DNA of 32,458 nucleotides from Spirochaetales bacterium Spiro_10 (GTDB lineage Bacteria; Spirochaetota; Spirochaetia; Treponematales; Treponemataceae): the NCBI GenBank assembly GCA_001604405.1, contig LVBL01000010.1, forward strand, positions 1 through 32,458, written 5' to 3'. The notes under the pieces are model-generated. The model searched no databases, was not told the origin of the DNA, and worked only from the letters and a program-made list of their open reading frames with translations. How positions within the stretch are numbered: position 1 is the stretch's first letter; each line of letters opens with the position of its first letter. A program made the position numbers and the translations under genes. Below, one piece after another: positions 6,842 to 14,583 of this stretch.

Positions 6842-8323
6842 ATGACGGAAAAAAAGACGAGTCGGCACGAGGATGTCGCGAACAGGATCGTCTCGCTTAT
6901 CGCGGAGGGCGCGTACAAGGTCGGCGACCGCATCCCCTCGTTGCGCGAACTCGCGGACTCGCTTCGCGTCAGCGTCAATACCGTGCGCGAGGCCTACGCC
7001 CATCTCGAGGAACGGCGGTACATCGAAGCGAGATCGCAAAGCGGTTATTTCGTGCTGAACCGGCCGGAGGTCGCCCGTCTCGGGGAACCGCATCCCGCCA
7101 CGATGGACCCGGACCGGGTGAGCCTGTGCCGCATCTACTGCGCCTACCAGGAACTCGGTACCGCGCCCGAGGACGCGTGCGGTCTCGGGATCGCGACTCT
7201 CGCGCAGGACATGTGGCCGCTCGAGCGCCTTCAGAAGGCGACCGTCGACGCGGTGCGCCTGCGCGGATCCGAGGCGCTTCACTACCAGCTCGGGCCCGGT
7301 TACGGCCCGCTCCGGGAGCAGATCGCGATTACGGGCCTTTCGGGCGGCTCGCGCCTCTCGCCCGACGAGATCATCGTCACCTCCGGCTGTCAGGAGGCCA
7401 TCTATCTCGCCCTTTCCGTCATTACCCGCCCGGGGGACACCGTCGCCGTCGAAAGCCCCATCTACTTCAACCTGCTCAAGCTCATGGAGCACCTCGGCCT
7501 CAAGGTGCTCGAGATACCCTGCTCGCCCGTCGACGGGATGCATATCGAGACGCTCAGGTTCGCGCTCGACCAGTACGACGTGAAGGCCGTGCTCACGATC
7601 GCGAACTACCATAACCCGACGGGAAGCCTCATGCCCGACGGGCGGAAGGAAGAGCTCGTGTCCATGCTTTCGCGCCGCGGCATACCGCTTATCGAGGACG
7701 ACATCTACGGCGAGCTCTGCTTCTCGGGCGAACGGCCGAGAACGTGCCAGTCATTCGACCGGGACGGCACGGTCCTTTTGTGCTCGTCCTTTTCCAAGAC
7801 GATCTCCCCCGGCCTCAGAATCGGCTGGATCTCGCCGGGCAGGTGGCGGCGCGAGATCGAGGAGCTCAAGACGCTCATCAACCTCGGCTCCTCCTCGATA
7901 CCCCAGATCGCGACCGCCCTGCTGTTGCAGGACGGGGGCTTCCAGCGCCATGTTCGGCGCCTGCGATCCTCGCTACGCGAGAAAATGTCCGCCCTCAGGG
8001 CCGCGACGCTCGAGCATTTTCCCGAAGGCACGGTCGCGAGCGATCCGGCGGGAGGGATGGTGTTGTGGGTTGCGTTGCCGGACGGGAAGAACACGCGCGA
8101 GCTCTACAAGCGGGCGCTTGAGCGCGACATCGTCATCGCGCCGGGTTCGATGTTCAGCCTGCAGGGGCGGTTCTCGTCGATGCTCAGGCTGAACGCCGGC
8201 GTATGGGGTCCCGCCACGGCCGGGCGGATCGCCGAACTCGGGTCACTTGCCGCGGATTTGCCCGGCTCGGGCAGTTCCGCGGCCGGGTCGGCGGGCGCCG
8301 GAACGGAGGGAAAGGCCGTATAG
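6842..8323 (+). CDS. MocR-family GntR/aminotransferase-fold regulator
   Basis: A PLP-dependent transcription factor of 493 residues. Residues ~5-75 form a GntR winged helix (GDRIPSLRELADSLRVSVNTVREAY split over helix and turn). Residues ~110-465 form a fold-type I aminotransferase domain. The PLP-binding lysine is Lys319 in SSFSKTISPGLRIGW, and TIANYHNPTG is the conserved Asn-Pro segment. The extreme C-terminus is Gly/Ala/Ser-rich and probably disordered. The ATG is set by the TATACT -10 element eight bases upstream; there is no convincing Shine-Dalgarno. It faces the DUF2917-like gene across a 163-base gap with two direct repeats. Targets are unknown. PdxR-like control of pyridoxal phosphate genes is known for the family, but no such genes are in view. 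Confidence 0.9.
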   Translation: MTEKKTSRHEDVANRIVSLIAEGAYKVGDRIPSLRELADSLRVSVNTVREAYAHLEERRYIEARSQSGYFVLNRPEVARLGEPHPATMDPDRVSLCRIYCAYQELGTAPEDACGLGIATLAQDMWPLERLQKATVDAVRLRGSEALHYQLGPGYGPLREQIAITGLSGGSRLSPDEIIVTSGCQEAIYLALSVITRPGDTVAVESPIYFNLLKLMEHLGLKVLEIPCSPVDGMHIETLRFALDQYDVKAVLTIANYHNPTGSLMPDGRKEELVSMLSRRGIPLIEDDIYGELCFSGERPRTCQSFDRDGTVLLCSSFSKTISPGLRIGWISPGRWRREIEELKTLINLGSSSIPQIATALLLQDGGFQRHVRRLRSSLREKMSALRAATLEHFPEGTVASDPAGGMVLWVALPDGKNTRELYKRALERDIVIAPGSMFSLQGRFSSMLRLNAGVWGPATAGRIAELGSLAADLPGSGSSAAGSAGAGTEGKAV

Positions 8324-8353
8324 GCCCGTCTCCCGCGTCCGCCGCCGCCACTG

Positions 8354-9106
8354 TCATTTCTCGGCGTACTTCCACATCTCGTACTCGGCGTTCTTCGCCT
8401 TGGGGTCGATTCCCTTGCGGCGGAACAGCTCGCTCAGCGTGACGAATTCGTATCCCTGCTTCTTGAGTTCCGGGATAAGTATGTCGAGGGCCTCGGGCGT
8501 GGGGTGCGGCTCGGGCTGAACGTCATGGAGGAGGATGATCGCGCCGTCCCGCATTCCGGCGAGGACGTTGTTCGCCCGCGCGGCGGCGTCGGTGTCGCAG
8601 CCTGCCCAGTCCATCCCGAGCACGCCTTCCGCGAAGGGGAGCTTGATGGTGTCGTACATGACGTCATCCGTCGCGAGATTCGGCGGGCGGAAGAACGCGG
8701 GCTCCTTCCCGGAATACTTCTTGATCGCCGCGCTCGTCTTTTTCACCGATTCGGCGATCTCGTCCTCATCCATCTGGTTCATGCTTCCCCATCCCCAGGA
8801 ATGGTTCCCGATCTCGCAGTTCATCTTCACGATGCGGTCTATGACCGGCTTGGTGTCGTCGTTGATGTTCTGACCGACCATGAAGAAGGTCGCGACAACG
8901 CCGTGCTTCTCGAGTTTGTCGAGCACGAGCGGTGTCATGTCCTCGCTCGGGCCGTCGTCGAAGGTAAGGGCGCAGAGTTTGTCCGCCTTCGGATAGTCGG
9001 ACGTCGCGGTCTGGGAGCGCGACGCGCAGCCCGCCATCACGAGGGTAATCGCTACAAGTACCAACGCGAGGGTCGGCGCGAGGCTCTGTTCGGTAAGGTG
9101 TTTCAT
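8354..9106 (-). CDS. Lipoprotein polysaccharide deacetylase (NodB-like), altered metal site
   Basis: A NodB/CE4-family protein of 250 residues. The signal peptide ends in the lipobox VMAGC (Cys27), so the mature protein should be a membrane-anchored lipoprotein. Motif 1, LTFDDGPSED, is present with Asp50 and Asp51. Motif 2 is NHSWGWGSM: His102 is kept, but the usual second histidine four residues later is Trp106. FFRPPNLA replaces the usual RPPYG, and the catalytic ILLHD motif is intact. Known CE4 enzymes bind metal through Asp-His-His, so activity may be weak, altered or lost. AAAGGAGG seven bases before the ATG at 9106 fixes the start; a longer upstream reading lacks such a site. It converges on the MocR gene and diverges from the H1-like gene. 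Confidence 0.85.
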   Translation of the reverse strand: MKHLTEQSLAPTLALVLVAITLVMAGCASRSQTATSDYPKADKLCALTFDDGPSEDMTPLVLDKLEKHGVVATFFMVGQNINDDTKPVIDRIVKMNCEIGNHSWGWGSMNQMDEDEIAESVKKTSAAIKKYSGKEPAFFRPPNLATDDVMYDTIKLPFAEGVLGMDWAGCDTDAAARANNVLAGMRDGAIILLHDVQPEPHPTPEALDILIPELKKQGYEFVTLSELFRRKGIDPKAKNAEYEMWKYAEK

Positions 9107-9176
9107 GGTAATCCTCCTTTTGTCAGTATCCGCGCTATTTTCCGCGGCCGCAATCGGTTGGATCATTCAAAGCTCC

Positions 9177-9194
9177 GTAAGTGGTACCACTTAC
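9177..9194. promoter_or_regulatory. Perfect 18-bp palindrome, candidate operator
   Basis: GTAAGTGGTACCACTTAC is an exact palindrome in the gap between the divergent deacetylase and H1-like genes. The TGGTACCA core resembles sites of some FadR/GntR-type repressors. It lies 71 bases from the deacetylase start and about 40 bases before the -35 of the H1-like gene. The regulator is not identifiable here. Confidence 0.6.
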
Positions 9195-9235
9195 CCGTTT
9201 TTTGCCGTTCTCGCGCCATCTTTCCCGGATTTTTC

Positions 9236-9264
9236 TTGATGGATGGACGAATGGGGGGTACAGT
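9236..9264 (+). promoter_or_regulatory. Candidate promoter of H1-like gene
   Basis: TTGATG (9236-9241), a 17-base spacer and TACAGT (9259-9264), each four of six to consensus. Transcription would begin near 9271, leaving room for GGAGG at 9280-9284 before the ATG at 9289. A second hexamer, TATATT at 9269-9274, is less likely because its start point would fall inside the ribosome site. Confidence 0.4.
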
Positions 9265-9288
9265 AACGTATATTCGGTTGGAGGAAGC

Positions 9289-10203
9289 ATGGCGGACAAA
9301 AAGTCGATGATGAGGCTGGATGAACGGCTCGTGAGCATGGGCGTCGTATCGGGACAATTCCTTTCCGAGCTGCCGCTCGTTCACCGCAAGATGAACTCCA
9401 TCGTCAAAAAAACCGGGGCCGTTCTTTCAGACGAGGTCTTCGAGCGCGGTAACGCTGAACTCCGCTCCTGGCTTTCCCTCCTTTCAAAGCGCGGCGCGAC
9501 CCAGGAAAAGCTGACCGCCTATCTCCGCTGCGGTCTCGCGCACCTGACGTATGACTTCATCGAATCGCAGTATCACCTTATCGGGGCCGAGGACCTTTCG
9601 AGCCGCGTCATCGTGTCGCTCAAAAAGCGGAAACTCCATACCTCGTTCTTCAAGCCGGCCGCCGACCCGCGCGCCTCGCGGGTCAAGAAGAACACCGCGG
9701 CGAAGGGCAAGGTAGTCGCGATCAAAAAGAAGGATTTGCCCGCGAAAAAGGCGGCTGCCAAGAAGCCCGCCGCCAAGAAAACGACGGCGAAAAAGACGAC
9801 GGCGAAAAAGGCGACGGCGAAGAAAGCCGTAAAAAAGGCCGGTACGACGAAGAAACCGGTTGCCAGGAAGACCGCAGCGAAGAAACCGGTCAAAAAGACG
9901 ACGGCCAAATCGGGCGCAAAGCGGACGACCGCGAAGAAGGCGACGGTAAAGAAAGCGACAGTAAAGAAGGCGACCGCGAAGAAACCCGCCGCGAAAAAAT
10001 CCGCGAAGAAGTCGGCCGTAAAGAAGGCGACCGTTAAAAAAGCCGTCGCGAAGAAGTCGACCGTCAAGAAGGCGACCGCGCGGAAGGTCGTAGCCAAGAA
10101 ATCGTCCGCGCGAAAACCCGCGCCCAAGAAGACCGCGCCCAAGAAGACCGCGACAAAAAAGGCGGCGACTAGAAAGACCGCGACCCGCGCGCGCGCGCGA
10201 TAG
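9289..10203 (+). CDS. Histone-H1-like lysine-rich protein with novel N-terminal domain
   Basis: A 304-residue protein in two parts. Residues 1-~122 are a mixed, probably helical domain with normal composition that I do not recognise. Residues ~133-304 are an extended tail of AKK, TVKK and PAKK repeats with almost no acidic residues, ending RARAR. Such tails occur in eukaryotic linker histones and in bacterial H1-like proteins (Hc2, BpH1), which bind and compact DNA; binding here is an inference. No signal peptide is seen. GGAGG four bases before the ATG at 9289 supports the start; the frame is open further upstream but without a better site. The tail is built from recurring AAGAAGGCGACC-type units, so it may vary in length between strains. 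Confidence 0.8.
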   Translation: MADKKSMMRLDERLVSMGVVSGQFLSELPLVHRKMNSIVKKTGAVLSDEVFERGNAELRSWLSLLSKRGATQEKLTAYLRCGLAHLTYDFIESQYHLIGAEDLSSRVIVSLKKRKLHTSFFKPAADPRASRVKKNTAAKGKVVAIKKKDLPAKKAAAKKPAAKKTTAKKTTAKKATAKKAVKKAGTTKKPVARKTAAKKPVKKTTAKSGAKRTTAKKATVKKATVKKATAKKPAAKKSAKKSAVKKATVKKAVAKKSTVKKATARKVVAKKSSARKPAPKKTAPKKTATKKAATRKTATRARAR

Positions 10204-10230
10204 TCTGGCACCCCGTCGGCGCCCGGGCTC

Positions 10231-12687
10231 TTAGTCGCGGCGCCTGACGGTCACCTCGACCGACTGCGCGGGAAACCTGCCGCTTTCGACCTCCACCATA
10301 ACCGTTCCCACCTCCCCGGTGGTCCTGATCCATACGGCCGTGACGCCCCCGGTCAGCGGCACGAGCGACGGACCTATCAGCGTAGCCGGCCCCCGCACGG
10401 AGATCCTCAGCGCCTCCGCCACGAACGGATACGCGTTTCCGTACTGGTCGAGCGCGCGTATCGCGATTCTCGTCGTGTCCCAGGAACCGACCGCGCCGAA
10501 ATCGGCGTCGACGGCATCGGCGAGCAATTCCCCGTCGTCCGCCGCGACTGAGAGCCGTTCCGCCCGGGCGTCGCCGCCGAGCGTACGACGAGCCGCCTCC
10601 TTCCCCGCGAGAAGTCCCGCGATCTCGAACCGCTCGTCCGCGCTGCCCCACCCGAGCGCCTTCGAGGAAACCAGGTCGGAAAACTCCGCCGCGCCCATAC
10701 GATGGCGCAGGAGAAAGAAGCCGATTCGGGCCATGTCGAGCGCGGTGAGGCCGGCCCGGCCTTCCGAGAACACGACGGAGGCCACGCGGCGAACGAGCCG
10801 GCGCGCCCGCGCCGAGAGACCCGCGCCGTCAAGCCGCTCGCCGATGAGATCCCGTATGACGACCGGCGGGTGCGGCAGGTTCGGGAACTGGGCGCGGTCG
10901 GGCAGGTACTCGCCGACGCGCTCTCCCGAGCGATAGAGCACGACGGAGTCGCAGTTCGTCCAAATCTCGAAGGGAAGCATTCGCGCGGCGTCCCGCTCTC
11001 CCCGCGCGAACAGCGTCGCGGGCTCGAGGACGATCCGCTCGCGGGGATCCGCCTGGCTCGCGTACGCGAAGGCCGCGTATTTCGGGAACCGGAACGCGTC
11101 GCAAACCCCGTGATAGCACATGCGGTCGCCCGAGCCGAAGTCCTTGTGCGTGTTGTAGTCGAAGGCGCACCATCCGACCGCTCCCGAGAACGACCCGTCC
11201 CCGAGGGCCGCGTCCATCGCGCGCGCGTGGCGGAGCGCGTGCTCGCGGAGCCGTTCCTCGTTGTCGAAACGCTTCGCGGGGTACATGTGGCCGGTGTGCT
11301 CGGTGACGAGATAGGGAACGTTCCGCGCGCGACCCGTGACGGTCCGCTGTTTCAGCAGGGCTCGCGGCGGACGCGCCGCGCGGGAGCCGTCGTGCGAAAA
11401 GTCGTTGAAGGTGTAGACGTCCTCGAGCAGTTCGCTTTTCCGGACGTACCGCACGCCGCCGGTCTGCCTCGAGGGATCCAGCCGCCGCGCGATCGCGTTC
11501 GTCCGTTCGTAGAAGGGACGGTCGTCGCGGGACTCGTTGATCCTCACTCCCCAGAGGACGACCGACGGACGGTTCCGGTCGCGCAGGATCATGTCCTCGA
11601 GGTCGCGGCACGCCCTGTCCTTCCACGCGTCGTCGCCGATGTGCTGCCATCCGGGAAGCTCCTCGAAGACGAGAAGCCCGAGTTCGTCGCAGGCGTCGAG
11701 AAAGTCGGGCGACTGGGGATAGTGGCTCGTCCTCACGACGGTGACGCCGAGCTCCCGCCTGAGTATCTCGGCGTCGCGCCGCTGCGCGCGTCCGCTCATG
11801 GCGAATCCCGCGTAGGGCCATGACTGGTGGCGGTTGAGGCCGACGAGGGGAATCCGCTCGCCGTTGAGGAAGAAACCCCGCGGCGTGAAGCGCGCGTCCC
11901 TCCAGCCGATTCTCCTTTCGACCCGGTCGATCTCGACGCCATCCCGCGCGAGCCGCGCGCGCACCGCGTAGAGTTTCGGATCGCGGGGGCTCCAGTCGCG
12001 GATTCCCGCGAGGCCCGTGAGCGACGCCGCAAGGCGCGGCGTTCCGTCCGCGTCCGTCCGCGCGCGCGCCGACGCGATGACGGTTTCCCCGTCCAGGAGG
12101 TCGAACTCCAGCGCGAGACCCGTCCCGCCGGCGTCAGGCCTTCCCGCCGCGAGATCGACGGCCGCCTCGATCTCGAGTCCCCGCTCCCCGTTCGCGCCGC
12201 ATACCGGCCGGGCGAAGATATCCGACACGAAGGCGGACTCCTGGACGCGGAGGCGCACGTCCCGGTAGATGCCGCCGTAGCAAAGGTAGTCCACGACGTT
12301 TCCGAAGGGGGGAACCCCGGGAAGCTCGCGCGAGTCGACGCGTACGGAAATCCGCGTCGTCTCAGCCGGCTTCGCGAATCCCGTGATCTCGACGGAGAAC
12401 GGCGTGAAGCCGCCCACGTGGGTTCCCGCGAGACGGTCGCCGACGCTCACCTCGCAGGCCGTCATGACTCCGTCGAAATCGAGAAAGATGCGTTTGTCCG
12501 CGAACCGCGCGGGGATCGCGAGGTCCCGCTCGTAGAGCGAGACGAACTGGAACGCGCGTTCGTCGAAGCCGTTCAGCGGGAGTTCCCTGACCGAATGCGG
12601 CACGTCGACCTTCTCGCCTCCGCCGTCCCGATCGCCGTCAGGGCCGTGCCATGTCCATCCTCGGCCGAGATTGATCACCGTTCGCAT
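10231..12687 (-). CDS. Glycoside hydrolase family 2 (beta-galactosidase/glucuronidase-like)
   Basis: An 818-residue glycosidase expected to remove terminal beta-linked sugars. A sugar-binding jelly-roll domain occupies ~1-165 and an Ig-like domain follows. The TIM barrel, ~270-560, has the acid/base Glu385 (VVLWGVRINES) and the nucleophile Glu463 (YLVTEHTG), both in their expected contexts. The C-terminal ~250 residues include more beta-sandwich material. No signal peptide is visible, so it is probably cytoplasmic and acts on imported oligosaccharides. The start at 12687 follows AGGAGAGG by five bases; the frame runs much further upstream but antisense to the symporter gene. It is divergent from that symporter. 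Substrate cannot be read from the sequence. Confidence 0.88.
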   Translation of the reverse strand: MRTVINLGRGWTWHGPDGDRDGGGEKVDVPHSVRELPLNGFDERAFQFVSLYERDLAIPARFADKRIFLDFDGVMTACEVSVGDRLAGTHVGGFTPFSVEITGFAKPAETTRISVRVDSRELPGVPPFGNVVDYLCYGGIYRDVRLRVQESAFVSDIFARPVCGANGERGLEIEAAVDLAAGRPDAGGTGLALEFDLLDGETVIASARARTDADGTPRLAASLTGLAGIRDWSPRDPKLYAVRARLARDGVEIDRVERRIGWRDARFTPRGFFLNGERIPLVGLNRHQSWPYAGFAMSGRAQRRDAEILRRELGVTVVRTSHYPQSPDFLDACDELGLLVFEELPGWQHIGDDAWKDRACRDLEDMILRDRNRPSVVLWGVRINESRDDRPFYERTNAIARRLDPSRQTGGVRYVRKSELLEDVYTFNDFSHDGSRAARPPRALLKQRTVTGRARNVPYLVTEHTGHMYPAKRFDNEERLREHALRHARAMDAALGDGSFSGAVGWCAFDYNTHKDFGSGDRMCYHGVCDAFRFPKYAAFAYASQADPRERIVLEPATLFARGERDAARMLPFEIWTNCDSVVLYRSGERVGEYLPDRAQFPNLPHPPVVIRDLIGERLDGAGLSARARRLVRRVASVVFSEGRAGLTALDMARIGFFLLRHRMGAAEFSDLVSSKALGWGSADERFEIAGLLAGKEAARRTLGGDARAERLSVAADDGELLADAVDADFGAVGSWDTTRIAIRALDQYGNAYPFVAEALRISVRGPATLIGPSLVPLTGGVTAVWIRTTGEVGTVMVEVESGRFPAQSVEVTVRRRD

Positions 12688-12714
12688 GCGAGCCTCTCCT
12701 TGTCGTCTTCTGGA

Positions 12715-12841
12715 AGTATATACCGACTTCGGGGAAACCGGAGCGCCGTCGCGTGGGGGGGCCTGGAGTTTTTCGATTTTTCTTGCAAATACGCCGATTC
12801 CGTGGCATACATACATGTGTTTGTACAGTTTGTTGTATAAA
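12715..12841. promoter_or_regulatory. Divergent promoter region, GH2 / AGCS
   Basis: For GH2 (minus strand) TATACT at 12715-12720 would start transcription about 20 bases before the ATG. For the symporter (plus strand) TATAAA at 12836-12841 is a good -10 with no clear -35. Between them the AT-rich stretch 12806-12840 holds several TACA/TGTA half-sites in opposite orientation (ATACA near 12807 and TGTAT near 12834), which may be an operator. The central C-rich run 12755-12765 shows nothing else. Confidence 0.4.
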
Positions 12842-12870
12842 TCACCATTACATTTTTGGGGGTCTCTTTT

Positions 12871-14349
12871 ATGGAAGCCTTTGCACAGGCGGTTGAACGC
12901 GTTAACGGCATTATAAATGGAATGGTATGGGGTCCTCCCATGCTCGTGCTCATTATCAGCGCGGGCGTTTTCTTTACCGTTCGGACCGGTTTCTTCCAGG
13001 TCAGATGGGCGAAGCTCGTCGGCGACCTGACCTTCTTCGCCATCTTCAAGAAAAAATCCGTGCGCTCCACCAAGGAGCACAAGTCCATCACCCAGTTTCA
13101 GGCCCTTTCGACCGCGCTCGCCGCGACCATCGGCACCGGCAACATCGCGGGCGTGGCGACGGCCATCTCCATCGGAGGTCCCGGCGCCGTGTTCTGGATG
13201 TGGGTGTCGGCGTTTTTCGGGATGATGACGAACTACGCGGAGAACGTGCTCGGCATCTACTACCGTAAGAAGAACGTCAAGGGCGAATGGACGGGCGGCG
13301 CCATGTATTACATCGAGAACGGACTCGGCAAGGTCTCCGGGCTTTCCGCGATCGCGAAGCCCCTCGCCGTCGTCTTCTCGGCATTCTGCGTGCTGGCCTC
13401 CTTCGGCATCGGCAACATGACGCAGGTCAACTCCATCGCGAGCGCGATGACGGGTTCCTTCGGCGTTCCCACTATCGTGACCGGCATCTTCTGCGCCTTC
13501 GTCGCAGGACTCGTCATCATCGGCGGCATCAGGCGCATCGCCCGCGTGACCGAGCACATAGTGCCCTTCATGGCCTTTTTCTATATCGTCGGCGCGGTCA
13601 TCATCATCGCCTTCAATTTCCGCGCGCTTCCGGCCGTGCTCGTCCAGATATTCTCGGGCGCCTTCGGCTTCAAGGCGGCGGCCGGCGGTTTTGCCGGCGC
13701 GGCCCTCAAGCAGGCGATCACGATGGGCTTCAAGCGCGGCGTCTTCTCGAACGAGGCCGGGCTCGGATCGTCCGTCATGGTACACTCCGCCTCCGACGTC
13801 AAGGAACCGGTCGTGCAGGGGATGTGGGGAATCTTCGAGGTCTTCTTCGACACGATCATCGTGTGCTCGCTGACCGCCTTCGCCGTCCTGACGACCGGCG
13901 CCCTCGATTCGGGCAACACCGGCGTCCAGCTCGTGAGCGCGGCCTTTACCCACGGCTTCGGCCATTTCGCGGGCAAGTTCGTCTCGCTCGCGGTTCTTCT
14001 CTTCGCCTTCTCGACCGTGCTCGGCTGGTCGTTCTACGGCGAGAAGGGGATGGAGTACCTCTTCGGCACGAAGTCGACCATCGTCTACAAGATACTCTTC
14101 GTCGCCTTCATCGTCGTCGGGGCGACCATGAATCTCGCGCTCGCCTGGGACATCTCCGATACCCTGAACGGGCTCATGGCGATCCCGAACCTCATCGGCG
14201 TCCTGCTCCTTTCCGGAACGGTCATCGCGATAACCAAGAACTACCTTGCCCGCAAGGTCCGGCGCACCGACGTCGGCGCGGAGCCGATGCTTTCCGCGTA
14301 CTCGGACATCCAGACGATGCAGGCGGCCAAGCTCGGCGACGAGGACTGA
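12871..14349 (+). CDS. AGCS-family sodium:alanine/glycine symporter
   Basis: Imports a small neutral amino acid, usually alanine or glycine, with sodium across the inner membrane. The 492-residue protein has about ten to eleven hydrophobic helices. It carries the AGCS signature region AATIGTGNIAGVATAISIGG, with conserved Gly, Asn and Pro, followed by WTGGAMYYIE and later GVFSNEAGLGSS. The length is usual for the family. GGGGG eight bases before the ATG at 12871 supports this start over a TTG five codons upstream. The gene is transcribed alone and ends at a strong intrinsic terminator. It is divergent from the GH2 gene, with no obvious metabolic link. Confidence 0.92.
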   Translation: MEAFAQAVERVNGIINGMVWGPPMLVLIISAGVFFTVRTGFFQVRWAKLVGDLTFFAIFKKKSVRSTKEHKSITQFQALSTALAATIGTGNIAGVATAISIGGPGAVFWMWVSAFFGMMTNYAENVLGIYYRKKNVKGEWTGGAMYYIENGLGKVSGLSAIAKPLAVVFSAFCVLASFGIGNMTQVNSIASAMTGSFGVPTIVTGIFCAFVAGLVIIGGIRRIARVTEHIVPFMAFFYIVGAVIIIAFNFRALPAVLVQIFSGAFGFKAAAGGFAGAALKQAITMGFKRGVFSNEAGLGSSVMVHSASDVKEPVVQGMWGIFEVFFDTIIVCSLTAFAVLTTGALDSGNTGVQLVSAAFTHGFGHFAGKFVSLAVLLFAFSTVLGWSFYGEKGMEYLFGTKSTIVYKILFVAFIVVGATMNLALAWDISDTLNGLMAIPNLIGVLLLSGTVIAITKNYLARKVRRTDVGAEPMLSAYSDIQTMQAAKLGDED

Positions 14350-14387
14350 CGGTTCCCCTCGCGGAGATCACGCTTCATGCAGACATT

Positions 14388-14422
14388 GGGTCCCGAGCGA
14401 ACGCGTTCGGGGCCCTTTTTTT
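14388..14422 (+). terminator. Intrinsic terminator after AGCS symporter
   Basis: A 9-bp stem, GGGTCCCGA with TCGGGGCCC including one U-G wobble pair, encloses a ten-base loop and is followed by seven Ts (14416-14422). It separates the symporter from the nrd operon. Confidence 0.9.
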
Positions 14423-14461
14423 GTCATTTTATGGCAACAAAAGGGGTTTATCCCGACACGC

Positions 14462-14510
14462 CGTCTTCCGATAGTGTAGCAGGTGAAATAAAACGCTATA
14501 TATAGCGTTT
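14462..14510 (+). promoter_or_regulatory. Tandem NrdR boxes upstream of nrdAB
   Basis: The downstream box is centred on the perfect 20-bp palindrome AAACGCTATATATAGCGTTT (14491-14510). Its inner 16 bases (14493-14508) match the known NrdR consensus ACACWATATATWGTGT at 14 positions. A weaker box at 14462-14477 ends in ATAGTGT and matches at nine. The centres are 31 bases apart with a 15-base linker, the three-helical-turn arrangement known for NrdR. The pair lies just before the -35, suited to repression by dATP-loaded NrdR. Confidence 0.85.
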
Positions 14511-14515
14511 AAGGC

Positions 14516-14544
14516 TTGCTAAAGGCGCGCTTGCGCGGTATAGT
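14516..14544 (+). promoter_or_regulatory. nrdAB promoter
   Basis: TTGCTA (14516-14521), a 17-base spacer and TATAGT (14539-14544). Transcription would start near 14551, giving a ~33-base leader that holds AAGGA before the nrdA ATG at 14584. Confidence 0.7.
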
Positions 14545-14583
14545 ATCGGTGTAAACCGGTATTAACAAAAAGGACGGAACTGT

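Noticed and set aside
9125-9153. TTGCGG-N17-GATACT as deacetylase promoter
   Set aside because: Its start point would fall inside the AAAGGAGG ribosome site, so it was not listed as a feature.
12688-13965. Upstream extension of the GH2 frame
   Set aside because: It is antisense to the symporter; the Shine-Dalgarno at 12693-12700 and the GH2 N-terminus place the start at 12687.
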